A program made the translations under genes and the position numbers. Positions 45,638-54,304 of a stretch of 64,000 nt of DNA are shown piece by piece. The notes below the pieces were generated by a model. The model saw only the letters and a program-made list of their open reading frames with translations, searched no databases and was not told the origin of the DNA. Origin of the DNA: an uncultured Alistipes sp. (GTDB lineage: Bacteria > Bacteroidota > Bacteroidia > Bacteroidales > Rikenellaceae); contig CALURC010000016.1 of assembly GCA_944323075.1 (NCBI GenBank), forward strand, positions 775,446-839,445, read 5' to 3'. Position 1 is the first letter of the stretch. Each line of letters starts with the position of its first letter.

Positions 45638-47854
45638 CTACATTACGGGCTGATCAGTCATCTCGAAGGCCAACTCTCCACCCTTCATAATATCTGCATG
45701 ACGGATGGTAAAACCCTCCAACGGTGTTCCATTCCACGAAACCGACTTCACGTATTTATTCTCCCGCGAAAGGTTTTCGGCCCGCATCGTAAAAGTTTTG
45801 TTTCCGGGCAGGAGCATCACGATCTCGTTCGCTTGCGGCGCACCTAGTACATACTCTCCCGAGGCCGGATCAACCGGATAGAAGCCCATTGCCGAGAAGA
45901 GGTACCAAGCCGACATCTGACCGCAATCATCGTTTCCGCACAATCCGTCACGACGGGCCATGTAGAACCGATCGAACACCTCTCGAACGAGCCGCTGCGT
46001 TTTATAGGGCTGACCGACATAATTGTACATATAGGCCACATGGTGGCTCGGTTCGTTCCCGTGTGCATATTGTCCGATCAGTCCGGTCACATCCGACACC
46101 CAAGCCACACCACGCAACTCTTCATCCAAGAAAAAGAGTGAGTCGAGCTTGTGCGAAAAAGCCTCGTTTCCTCCGATCAGATCGACCAGCCCCGGAACAT
46201 CGTGCTGCACGTGCCACGTGTACTGCCACGAATTTCCCTCCGTATAGTCTCCTCCCAACAACTCGTGAGCAATGGAGAAGGGATCGAACGGCGTCCGCCA
46301 CTCACCTTTCGTATTGCGCGCCCGCATGAAACGGGTTTCGGGATCGAGCAGATTTTTATAGAAATTCGAACGACGTTCGAACAGCGTCTGATCCTCCTTC
46401 TTCCCCAAAGCCTCTGCCATACGGGCCACACAACAGTCGTCATAGGCCGCTTCGAGGGTCCGCGAGACCGACTCCACTTCAACAATATCGAACGGATAAT
46501 AACCGTACTTCGTGTAACTCTCCCAGTCCGATTTCACGTGGCTGATCGTCGAAGCATCCTTGATCGCCCGATAGGCCTCCTCCGGATCGAACGAACGGGC
46601 TCCTTTCAGGTAGGCGTCTACAATGACGGGGATCGCATGATTGCCGATCATAGCATACGTTTCACAGAGTCCGTACTCGTTGGTCGGTAACGCTCCGACC
46701 TGACGATAACGCTGCAACATCGAGTGGATAAACTCTTCGTTCCGGGCCGGAATCAAGATCGTGTAGAGCGGATGCAGCGCCCGATAGGTATCCCACAACG
46801 AATAGTTCGTATAGAGATCCCCCTCTGTACTCTGATGAATCTTATGATCCCAACCGGAGTAGGTTCCGTCGACATCCGTCACGAGATTCGGCATGATCAG
46901 CGAATGGTACAGCGCCGTATAGAACGACACGAGCTGATTATCGTCGACCGGATCGATCTGCATCATGGCGAGATTCTCGTTCCAGACCCGATCGGCAGCC
47001 TTCATCACTTTATTAAAATTCCAGTGCGGAATCTCTGCCTCCATATTACGGCGAGCACCCTCTTCGCTCGCTGTCGACAGGGCAACCTTTACGGACAACG
47101 GCTTGCTTTCCGCCTCTCCGAAGCCCGCGTACATTTTGCAGATTTTTCCGGCAATCTCTGTTTTTTCACCGACCGTACCGTCGCAATAGGAGACAATCTC
47201 TTCGATCGGACGTGAAAAACGGATACAGAAATAGTATTGATGATCCTTGACGAATCCGGCGGAGTGTCGCACCCCGACCAAAGTCCGGTCGTCGATCTGC
47301 CGGATCGAACTCTGCATCGTCTCGTCGCCGATTCCGTGTCCCAAATCGAGAATCACGCCACTCTGGCTCCGTTCCGGATAGGTATACCGATGAAAAGCTG
47401 TGCGAGGTGTTACGGTCATCTCCGCGAAAATATCGTAATCATCCAGACGTACGGAGTAGTAGCCGGGACGGGCCGTTTCATTGGCATGATCGAATCGAGA
47501 GCGGTAACCCGAATCGGGATTCTCCTTTGAGCCGGCTTCGAAACAGGGTTCTCCGGTAATCGGCATCAACAGTATATCGCCCATATCGGGACAACCTGTT
47601 CCGCTCAAATGGGTGTGAGAAAACCCGATAATCGAGCTGTCGGCATCGTGGTAGCCCGCACAATACTCCCACCCCTGTGTTCCGGTGTCCGGACTGACCT
47701 GGACCATAGCAAACGGGAGCGTCGCTCCAGGATAAGTATGCCCTACCGTTGCAGTTCCGATAAATGGATCTACATAATCGGTATATGACCCTTTCGCAAA
47801 GGCATGTAATGAACATCCGAATAGGCAAATCGCAAAAAGTAAATATTTCTTCAT
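45638..47854 (-). CDS. GH92 family alpha-1,2-mannosidase-like glycosidase
   Basis: A 738-residue exported enzyme (signal peptide MKKYLLFAICLFGCSLHAFA; the Cys within it could alternatively be a lipobox). The N-terminal beta-domain starts with the GH92 hallmark DYVDPFIGTATVGHTYPGAT, and the (alpha/alpha)6 catalytic domain has TEGNSWQYTW and CGNDDCGQMSAWYLFSAMG, the Glu and Asp regions used by this calcium-dependent inverting family. GH92 enzymes remove alpha-mannose from N-glycans or fungal mannan. I chose the ATG at 47854; an extra 20 codons upstream do not add a better signal peptide. Its own promoter precedes it. Confidence 0.93.
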   Translation of the reverse strand: MKKYLLFAICLFGCSLHAFAKGSYTDYVDPFIGTATVGHTYPGATLPFAMVQVSPDTGTQGWEYCAGYHDADSSIIGFSHTHLSGTGCPDMGDILLMPITGEPCFEAGSKENPDSGYRSRFDHANETARPGYYSVRLDDYDIFAEMTVTPRTAFHRYTYPERSQSGVILDLGHGIGDETMQSSIRQIDDRTLVGVRHSAGFVKDHQYYFCIRFSRPIEEIVSYCDGTVGEKTEIAGKICKMYAGFGEAESKPLSVKVALSTASEEGARRNMEAEIPHWNFNKVMKAADRVWNENLAMMQIDPVDDNQLVSFYTALYHSLIMPNLVTDVDGTYSGWDHKIHQSTEGDLYTNYSLWDTYRALHPLYTILIPARNEEFIHSMLQRYRQVGALPTNEYGLCETYAMIGNHAIPVIVDAYLKGARSFDPEEAYRAIKDASTISHVKSDWESYTKYGYYPFDIVEVESVSRTLEAAYDDCCVARMAEALGKKEDQTLFERRSNFYKNLLDPETRFMRARNTKGEWRTPFDPFSIAHELLGGDYTEGNSWQYTWHVQHDVPGLVDLIGGNEAFSHKLDSLFFLDEELRGVAWVSDVTGLIGQYAHGNEPSHHVAYMYNYVGQPYKTQRLVREVFDRFYMARRDGLCGNDDCGQMSAWYLFSAMGFYPVDPASGEYVLGAPQANEIVMLLPGNKTFTMRAENLSRENKYVKSVSWNGTPLEGFTIRHADIMKGGELAFEMTDQPVM

Positions 47855-47890
47855 CCTCGTATGTTTTAAACAGATTTTACGTATTCCTAA

Positions 47891-47921
47891 CAAAAATAGC
47901 GAAATCCGTGACATAAACCAA
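47891..47921 (-). promoter_or_regulatory. Promoter of the GH92 gene
   Basis: On the minus strand TTG (47919-47921), a 20-nt spacer and TATTTTTG (47891-47898) match the Bacteroidota consensus; the ATG is 36 nt downstream of the -7 element. Confidence 0.65.
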
Positions 47922-47974
47922 CGCCCCGGCCGATCAAAAACGTTCTATTTTCTCTGACATTACGAAATTTACCC

Positions 47975-47982
47975 TATCTTTG
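47975..47982 (+). promoter_or_regulatory. Putative -7 element of the MATE gene
   Basis: TATCTTTG on the plus strand, 24 nt before the ATG at 48007. The -33 position has no TTTG, only CTG, so the assignment is partial. Confidence 0.42.
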
Positions 47983-48006
47983 CGCACATTTTTCAACACT
48001 CCGACT

Positions 48007-49368
48007 ATGTCTGCTTTTACCCGCATACTGCGATACATGCCACAATACAAAGCCAACATCACACTGGCCTACCCGGTTATTCTCGCACAAATCGGTCAAG
48101 TAATCGTCCAACTCGCCGACAGCGCCATGGTCGGCCATTTGGGCTCGACAGCTTTAGCTGCAGTCTCTTTTGCCGGAGCCTTGTTTACAATTTTTCTTTT
48201 CTGGGGAACAGGGCTGGCCCTAGGGCTCACTCCACTAATAGGAGAAGCCTATGCATGCAGACGTCCGAAAATTGCAGCCGAACTATTTCAAAATGCCCTG
48301 ACACTCTACTTTTTTATCGGAGTTTTACTTTTCGGTATTCTGTACGGACTCAGCTTTTTACTCCCATACATGGGACAAGAACCCGAAGTCGCCGCACTCG
48401 CCCGTCCCTACTTTCTCTATCTGGCGTGGTCCATCATTCCTTATATGATTTTTCTGGCCTTCAAACAATTTCTCGAAGGCATCGGGAATACCCGTACCGG
48501 CATGATCATCGTACTCTCTGCCAACTTACTGAACATCTTTTTCAACTATTTACTGATCTACGGAAAATTCGGATTCCCCGAAATGGGAACAGCCGGAGCC
48601 GGTGCAGCAACATTGATCTCACGAATCTGCATGCTGTTCTTTATGCCGATCTATTTCATTTCAAATTTATCGGCTCGCCGATATTTCCGTTTCTTCTCTC
48701 GTGCAGCTCATAGCCTCGCCCGATTCCGTCAGTTATTCGCGATCGGATTTCCTATCTCCATTCAGGTCGTGCTGGAGGTACTCGCTTTCGCCCTCTCCTC
48801 AATTATGATGGGATGGATCGGATCGAACCAACAAGCCGCCCACCAAGTAGTGATCTCGATCGCAACATTCGCCTATATGATCCAAGTGGGTATCGCCTCA
48901 GCAACCACCATCCTCATCAGTCACGCTTTCGGAAGTGCCAATCCCCGCAAAATCCGACGAATATCCGTCGCCTCCTGCCACATGGCATTAGCTGTCAGCC
49001 TGATCACTATGATCGCTTTGATTTTGCTCCGTAAACAGCTACCCCTGATGTTCACCAACGATCCGATCGTCATCTCGATTGCAGCACAACTCTTCATCTT
49101 CGCCGGACTCTATCAAATATCGGATGGATTGCAAACTATTTTAGTCGGGATTTTAAGAGGAATACAAGACGTATCCGTTTTGATGCGCTATGCATTCATC
49201 TCCTACATTGTCATCAATTTACCGGTCGGATATCTCTGTGCTTTCGTTCTGGGAATGGGCGCTCCGGGTTTGTGGCTCGGGTTCATTTTCGGACTCAGTA
49301 TTGCTGCTTGGCTCTACTACCGTCGTACCCGTCGCTTCTTCGACAGCCAAACATTGCATTCCAAATAA
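48007..49368 (+). CDS. MATE-family multidrug exporter (NorM-like)
   Basis: A 453-residue membrane protein with about 12 helices in two similar halves. The first half carries ITLAYPVILAQIGQVIVQLADSAMVGHLGSTALAAVS, characteristic of NorM-type MATE carriers that expel cationic drugs in exchange for protons or sodium ions. The ATG at 48007 starts MSAFTRILRY; a TTG nine codons upstream falls in the promoter. Monocistronic, convergent with rnz. Confidence 0.92.
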   Translation: MSAFTRILRYMPQYKANITLAYPVILAQIGQVIVQLADSAMVGHLGSTALAAVSFAGALFTIFLFWGTGLALGLTPLIGEAYACRRPKIAAELFQNALTLYFFIGVLLFGILYGLSFLLPYMGQEPEVAALARPYFLYLAWSIIPYMIFLAFKQFLEGIGNTRTGMIIVLSANLLNIFFNYLLIYGKFGFPEMGTAGAGAATLISRICMLFFMPIYFISNLSARRYFRFFSRAAHSLARFRQLFAIGFPISIQVVLEVLAFALSSIMMGWIGSNQQAAHQVVISIATFAYMIQVGIASATTILISHAFGSANPRKIRRISVASCHMALAVSLITMIALILLRKQLPLMFTNDPIVISIAAQLFIFAGLYQISDGLQTILVGILRGIQDVSVLMRYAFISYIVINLPVGYLCAFVLGMGAPGLWLGFIFGLSIAAWLYYRRTRRFFDSQTLHSK

Positions 49369-49408
49369 AAACGGAGACGTCTCCTCGTCCGATCGTCTCC
49401 GCTTTAAA
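49368..49408. terminator. Bidirectional terminator between the MATE gene and rnz
   Basis: CGGAGACG (49372-49379) pairs with CGTCTCCG (49394-49401) around a 14-nt loop, with an A-run before and a TTTAAAAATTT tail after, so it can act on both strands. Confidence 0.65.
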
Positions 49409-49423
49409 AATTTATTTCCCTTC

Positions 49424-50362
49424 TTATTTTTGAGGCACCTTCCTCATACAAGGTATCTCATAACTTTTACCCTCAATCGCAGCCTCGCTGTTGGGGAAAA
49501 TCTCGCGAGCTTCCGTTTCAAGCAGATGCAAGTCTTTGTACCGGGAGGAAAAATGGCCGATCAACAAGCGTCCGGCACCTGCCGTAAGCGCAACTTGAGC
49601 AGCCTGTTTGGCCGTGGAATGCCCTGTCTTTTTAGCTAAAGCCCGGTCTTCATCCGCAAAGGTCGCTTCGTGGTACATCAAATCGACTCCGGACACCAAC
49701 TCTGCCGCCCGATGCGAGTAGAGCGTATCACTCAAATAGGCAAAACTACGCTCTCGATAGGGCCGATAGGTCAACTCCGTATTGAGAATCGTCTCTCCGC
49801 TCTCCAAAACTACATCTTCTCCCCGCTTAGCCGCCCTACACTGGGCAATTCCCAATCCATATCGTTCTATCGCTTCTTTATGAAGATTCAAGGCCGGAGC
49901 TTTCTCCCGGAACAGGAATCCAGCAGCCGGTACCCTATGTCGCAGCGGGACAGACCATACCTCCAACGTCTTGTTTTCAAACAACCGCTTATGCTTTCTG
50001 GTCTCAATCTCACGCCACTGGACCTCATAAGAGAGTTCCGAGTCAAAATAACGTAGATGATTGGCAAGAATTTCATCGAACGGCCTTGGAGCAAAAATCT
50101 GTAACGGAGTTTTTTTTCCCATCAATCCCAATGTCGAGATCAGTCCAAATACTCCATAGACATGATCTCCGTGCAGATGGGATAAAAAAACGGCTTGGAG
50201 CTTCATCGGATTGATTCCGCAACGGATCAGACGTTGCTGGGTTCCTTCCCCGCAATCAATCAAAAAAAACTGCTCATGTACATTGAGTACATGAGCAGAA
50301 GGATTACGTTCGGGAGTCGGCGTAGCCGAACTGTTACCCAATATGGTGACCCGAAACGTCAT
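49424..50362 (-). CDS. rnz: Ribonuclease Z
   Basis: Metallo-beta-lactamase-fold endonuclease that trims tRNA 3' ends. The 312-residue protein has FLIDCGEGTQQRL, the zinc motif LSHLHGDHVYG (about 60-70), DLMYHEATF, GHSTAKQAAQVA and IGHFSSRY, all typical of short-form RNase Z. It starts 21 nt after the rpsA stop on the same strand. A strong intrinsic terminator hairpin lies inside its codons 22-34 (50262-50298), so readthrough from rpsA is probably limited. Confidence 0.95.
   Translation of the reverse strand: MTFRVTILGNSSATPTPERNPSAHVLNVHEQFFLIDCGEGTQQRLIRCGINPMKLQAVFLSHLHGDHVYGVFGLISTLGLMGKKTPLQIFAPRPFDEILANHLRYFDSELSYEVQWREIETRKHKRLFENKTLEVWSVPLRHRVPAAGFLFREKAPALNLHKEAIERYGLGIAQCRAAKRGEDVVLESGETILNTELTYRPYRERSFAYLSDTLYSHRAAELVSGVDLMYHEATFADEDRALAKKTGHSTAKQAAQVALTAGAGRLLIGHFSSRYKDLHLLETEAREIFPNSEAAIEGKSYEIPCMRKVPQK
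50262..50298 (-). terminator. Intrinsic terminator embedded in the rnz coding start
   Basis: On the minus strand CTGCTCATGTAC and GTACATGAGCAG form a perfect 12-bp stem with a 5-nt loop, followed at once by eight T (50269-50262). It lies about 85 nt past the rpsA stop and 64 nt into rnz. Form and place suggest it ends the rpsA transcript. Confidence 0.8.
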
Positions 50363-50383
50363 AGTTCACAACTTGGTGAAGAA

Positions 50384-52270
50384 CTATTCGTTCTTCTCAG
50401 CTTCAGCTGCGCTCTCTTCCATCTTGGCTTTCAATTCAGCCAAAGAAGAGATATCACCCAAAGTCGTCTTTTCTACCGATGCGTTGATTTTCTTCACAGA
50501 CTCTTTAGCAGCATCGTCGGCTTTACGACGCTCTGCCTTTTCAGCCTGAGCCTCTTGTTTCTTGACATCCTCGAAAATACGTGTATGCGACAACTGAATA
50601 CGTTTGGTTGCTTTAGAGAATTCGGTTACCTTAAAGTCGAGTGTTTCACCTACTTGAGCTGTCGTTCCGTCCTCTTTAACGAGCTGTTTTGCAGGAGCGA
50701 AACCTTCTACGTTATCTCCCAACGATACAACAGCACCCTTATCGGTCATTTCGGTAATCGTACCCTTATGGATCGAATCTACTGTAAATTGAGCTTCGAA
50801 AGCATTCCATGGATTATCTTCCAGTTGTTTATGACCCAGGCTCAAACGGCGGTTCTCCTTATCGATTTCCAGTACGACTACATCGATATCAGCTCCGATC
50901 TGAGTAAATTCAGCCGGATGTTTGATCTTCTTGGTCCAACTCAGATCCGAGATGTGGATCAAACCGTCGATACCCTCTTCGATCTCAACAAACACACCGA
51001 AGTTTGTGAAATTACGCACTTTAGCCGTATGTTTCGATCCAACCGGATAACGCTCTTCGATATTTGCCCAAGGATCAGAAGTCAGCTGTTTGATACCCAA
51101 CGACATCTTGCGTTCTTCGCGATCCAGTGTAAGGATTACGGCTTCCACTTCGTCACCCACCTTCATGAACTCCTGAGCTGAACGCAAATGCTGGCTCCAA
51201 GACATCTCTGAAACGTGGATCAGACCTTCTACACCCGGAGCGATTTCGATAAATGCACCGTAGTCGGCCATAACGACAACCTTTCCTTTTACGCGATCGC
51301 CCACTTTCAAGTCAGCATCCAAAGCATCCCACGGATGCGGAGAGAGCTGTTTCAAACCGAGTGCGATACGTTTCTTTGCGTCGTCGAAATCGAGAATTAC
51401 GACATTGAGTTTCTGATCGAGGTGAACGATCTCTTCGGGATGGTTCACACGGCCCCAACTCAAATCGGTGATGTGAATCAAACCGTCTACGCCGCCCAAA
51501 TCGATAAATACACCGTAAGAGGTGATGTTTTTGACCGTACCTTCGAGAATCTGTCCTTTTTCGAGTTTGGACATAATCTCTTTCTTCTGTGCCTCGAGTT
51601 CGGCCTCGATCAGAGCCTTGTGCGACACGACTACGTTGCGGAACTCCTGATTGATCTTAACCACCTTGAATTCCATCGTTTTGTCAACATAGATATCGTA
51701 ATCGCGGATCGGTTTAACATCGATTTGAGATCCTGGCAAGAAGGCCTCGATACCGAATACATCGACAATCATACCGCCCTTGGTACGGCATTTGATGTAA
51801 CCCTTGATCACTTCGTCTTTTTCGAGAGCCTCGTTCACGCGATCCCATGAACGCAACTGACGAGCCTTTTTATGTGACAGTACGAGTTGACCTTTTTTGT
51901 CTTCTGCACTTTCAACATAAACTTCTACTTTCTCCCCTACGGCCAGTTCGGGGTTATATCTGAATTCGCCGATCGGAATGATACCTTCTGATTTGTAACC
52001 GATATTTACGACTACTTCACGTTTGTTTACGCCGATCACTGTACCTTCGACTACTTCACCCACCTGAACTTTCGAAAGAGTCTGATCATATTCTGCTTCG
52101 ATGTGCTCTTTCGTGTCGTCATAAACGCCCAGATCGTGTTCATAGGCATCCCAATCGAACGTAGCGAGATCAACCTGAGCTGCAGCTTTCGGTTGAGCTA
52201 CTTTCTTTTCTTCTTGATTTTCGTTGTTTGTTGTCATGTTGTTTTGTTTATCAATTAATGTGTTAGACAT
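50384..52270 (-). CDS. rpsA: 30S ribosomal protein S1
   Basis: A 628-residue RNA-binding protein of the small subunit. After an Asn/Gln/Glu-rich head (about 1-60) there are six S1 domains. Repeating features are VGEVVEGTVIGVNKREVVVNIG, then GQILEGTVKNITSYGVFIDLGGVDGLIHITDLSWG, then VGDRVKGKVVVMADYGAFIEIAPGVEGLIHVSEMSW and further copies; the tail (about 570-628) is Lys/Glu/Ala-rich. In a phylum with weak Shine-Dalgarno sites S1 is expected to matter for start-site selection. An internal ATG at 52237 is an alternative start. Confidence 0.96.
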   Translation of the reverse strand: MSNTLIDKQNNMTTNNENQEEKKVAQPKAAAQVDLATFDWDAYEHDLGVYDDTKEHIEAEYDQTLSKVQVGEVVEGTVIGVNKREVVVNIGYKSEGIIPIGEFRYNPELAVGEKVEVYVESAEDKKGQLVLSHKKARQLRSWDRVNEALEKDEVIKGYIKCRTKGGMIVDVFGIEAFLPGSQIDVKPIRDYDIYVDKTMEFKVVKINQEFRNVVVSHKALIEAELEAQKKEIMSKLEKGQILEGTVKNITSYGVFIDLGGVDGLIHITDLSWGRVNHPEEIVHLDQKLNVVILDFDDAKKRIALGLKQLSPHPWDALDADLKVGDRVKGKVVVMADYGAFIEIAPGVEGLIHVSEMSWSQHLRSAQEFMKVGDEVEAVILTLDREERKMSLGIKQLTSDPWANIEERYPVGSKHTAKVRNFTNFGVFVEIEEGIDGLIHISDLSWTKKIKHPAEFTQIGADIDVVVLEIDKENRRLSLGHKQLEDNPWNAFEAQFTVDSIHKGTITEMTDKGAVVSLGDNVEGFAPAKQLVKEDGTTAQVGETLDFKVTEFSKATKRIQLSHTRIFEDVKKQEAQAEKAERRKADDAAKESVKKINASVEKTTLGDISSLAELKAKMEESAAEAEKNE

Positions 52271-52318
52271 TATTTATAGAGCTTTACCGGATACGGTTTG
52301 CACCACAGTAAAACAGGG

Positions 52319-52349
52319 CAAAGATAATGATTTATCAGCGATTAACAAA
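52319..52349 (-). promoter_or_regulatory. Promoter of rpsA
   Basis: On the minus strand TTTG (52346-52349), a 19-nt spacer and TATCTTTG (52319-52326) match both boxes. The leader to the ATG would be about 45 nt. Confidence 0.72.
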
Positions 52350-52388
52350 AAACAGCACGGTTTTGTTCAGATAAAAAGCACTATCTGC

Positions 52389-52419
52389 TTGGGATTTTCA
52401 TAAATAAAATCTATCTTTA
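52389..52419 (+). promoter_or_regulatory. Putative promoter of the nucleoside kinase gene
   Basis: TTG (52389-52391), a 20-nt spacer and TATCTTTA (52412-52419), one base off the -7 consensus. The ATG is at 52473. The region is divergent from the rpsA promoter, 39 nt away. Confidence 0.45.
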
Positions 52420-52472
52420 TAAGGAGAAGACTACCTTCTATTTCCACTTAACACAAAATCAATCAAACGTTT

Positions 52473-54152
52473 ATGAACGCCGAAACCGTTAAAATATATT
52501 GTGAAAACACAAACAGCAGCCTATTCGTCGAGCAAGGAACTTCTTTAATGCAAGTTGCTGACATGCTATCGATTCCCACCCGTCCACATGCTCCTTTGTT
52601 GGCTTGCTACGTAAACAACCGGTTACGTGAGTTGAATTTCAAAATATACACTCCACTCACGTTACGTTTCATCGACATCACTCATTTCGAAGGGATGCGC
52701 GTATACCAGCGAACCCTATTTTTCATTCTCTACAAAGCGTCTCACGACCTCTATCCCGACCGGACCCTCCATATCAAACATGCCGTAGCCAAAGGGTTTT
52801 ACTGCGAGATCGAGGGGATGGAAGATATTTCGGACGAAGAATTGGATCGGTTAAGAGAGCGAATGCAAGCCATTATCAACCAGAATATTCCAATCGTTCG
52901 AAACAGAATCACCTTTGACGAGGCCACTGAAATTCTCAAGAAAAACAAGCTCAACGACAAGTTATCACTACTTGAGACAAGACCCCACCTCTACGTATCG
53001 ATCTACAACATGGCTGACATGGTCGGATATTTTTACGGAGTGCTTGCCGTATCAACCGGATACATCCACATGTTCGACATCCACAAATACTATAAGGGGT
53101 TCCGCATCGCCACACCACAGCGTACAGACCCCAGCCGGATCGAAGAAGAGGTTCCGCAAGACAAGATGTTCGAAGTATTCAACGAATACAATCGCTGGGT
53201 CGAAATCATCGGTGTTGCCTATATCGGTGCTCTAAATGAGAAAATCCTCAACCACAAAGGAGGCGAATTGCTCCGTATCGCAGAATCGCTACACGAGAAA
53301 AGTATCGGTTACATTGCCGACCGCATTGCAGAACGACACAAACAGGGGAAAGCAAAAATCGTCTTGATTTCAGGGCCCTCTTCAAGTGGCAAAACGACTT
53401 TTGCCAAACGTTTAGGCATCCAGTTAAGTATATGGGGTCTGGACCCTGTTTTGATCTCGCTGGACGACTATTTTATCGACCGGGAAAAGACTCCGCGTGA
53501 CGAAAACGGAGAATACGATTTCGAGGCACTCGAAGCGATCGATGTTCCAATGTTCAACGACCACCTGAATCGTTTACTGCAAGGTGAAGAGGTGGACATG
53601 CCTCGATACAATTTCATTTCCGGGAAACGGGAATTTCCCGGAAAAAAATTAAAAATGAAAAACAATTCGGTCCTGGTCATAGAAGGCATCCACGGGCTCA
53701 ATCCGAAACTGACCCCGCATATCGATGCCGACATGAAATTCAAAGTCTATGTCTCAGCTCTGACCTCCATTTCGATCGACAACTTAAATCGGGTCGCGAC
53801 AACGGACAACCGTCTGATCCGGCGCATTGTACGGGATTATCGTACACGCGGAAACAACGCTACCGATACACTACGCCGCTGGGAAAGTGTCCGAAGGGGC
53901 GAGGACAAACACATATTCCCCAATCAGGAACAGGCCGATATGATCTTCAACTCCTCCCTATTCTACGAATTGGCTGTTCTAAAAGATTATGTCCGTCCGT
54001 TATTGCGTGAAGTACCCGACACGACTCACGAATTCGGCGAAGCCCGCAGGCTGCTCAAATTCCTCGATCTGTTTACCGCAATGGACGGGACGGAAATTCC
54101 TCCGACCTCTATTCTGCGGGAATTTATCGGAGGTAGTGCTTTTGAATACTAA
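52473..54152 (+). CDS. Nucleoside (uridine) kinase-like protein with TGS and tRNA-synthetase-like N-terminus
   Basis: A 559-residue protein. Residues 1-70 form a TGS-like domain. Residues about 75-240 resemble the second additional domain of threonyl-tRNA synthetase (KHAVAKGFYCEIEG). Residues about 290-520 are a uridine-kinase-type P-loop domain (SGPSSSGKTTFAKRL near 302, SLDDYFIDREKTP, VIEGIHGLNPKL). Such fusions are usual in Bacteroidota and Firmicutes and are annotated as nucleoside kinases; whether the N-terminal part binds RNA or a nucleotide signal is unknown. Confidence 0.88.
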   Translation: MNAETVKIYCENTNSSLFVEQGTSLMQVADMLSIPTRPHAPLLACYVNNRLRELNFKIYTPLTLRFIDITHFEGMRVYQRTLFFILYKASHDLYPDRTLHIKHAVAKGFYCEIEGMEDISDEELDRLRERMQAIINQNIPIVRNRITFDEATEILKKNKLNDKLSLLETRPHLYVSIYNMADMVGYFYGVLAVSTGYIHMFDIHKYYKGFRIATPQRTDPSRIEEEVPQDKMFEVFNEYNRWVEIIGVAYIGALNEKILNHKGGELLRIAESLHEKSIGYIADRIAERHKQGKAKIVLISGPSSSGKTTFAKRLGIQLSIWGLDPVLISLDDYFIDREKTPRDENGEYDFEALEAIDVPMFNDHLNRLLQGEEVDMPRYNFISGKREFPGKKLKMKNNSVLVIEGIHGLNPKLTPHIDADMKFKVYVSALTSISIDNLNRVATTDNRLIRRIVRDYRTRGNNATDTLRRWESVRRGEDKHIFPNQEQADMIFNSSLFYELAVLKDYVRPLLREVPDTTHEFGEARRLLKFLDLFTAMDGTEIPPTSILREFIGGSAFEY

Positions 54153-54243
54153 CCGGGGAACAAACAAAGGATCAGATTTCTTTCCGTCTCACTCAGATTG
54201 TTTATAAAATATTCAAAACTTCACGGGACGGAAAGAGGTTTGG

Positions 54244-54276
54244 TTTGTATTATTTCCTCTCATATTGTTACTTTTG
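54244..54276 (+). promoter_or_regulatory. Promoter of gcvP
   Basis: TTTG (54244-54247), a 21-nt spacer and TACTTTTG (54269-54276) fit the consensus fully. The gcvP ATG at 54305 is 28 nt after the -7 box, so the leader is too short for a riboswitch. Confidence 0.72.
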
Positions 54277-54304
54277 TCCGTTATTTCAATCCCATATACT
54301 TCGT

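Noticed and set aside
54153..54304. Glycine riboswitch before gcvP
   Set aside because: The promoter lies 28 nt before the start codon, so the leader is too short, and no riboswitch core is visible.
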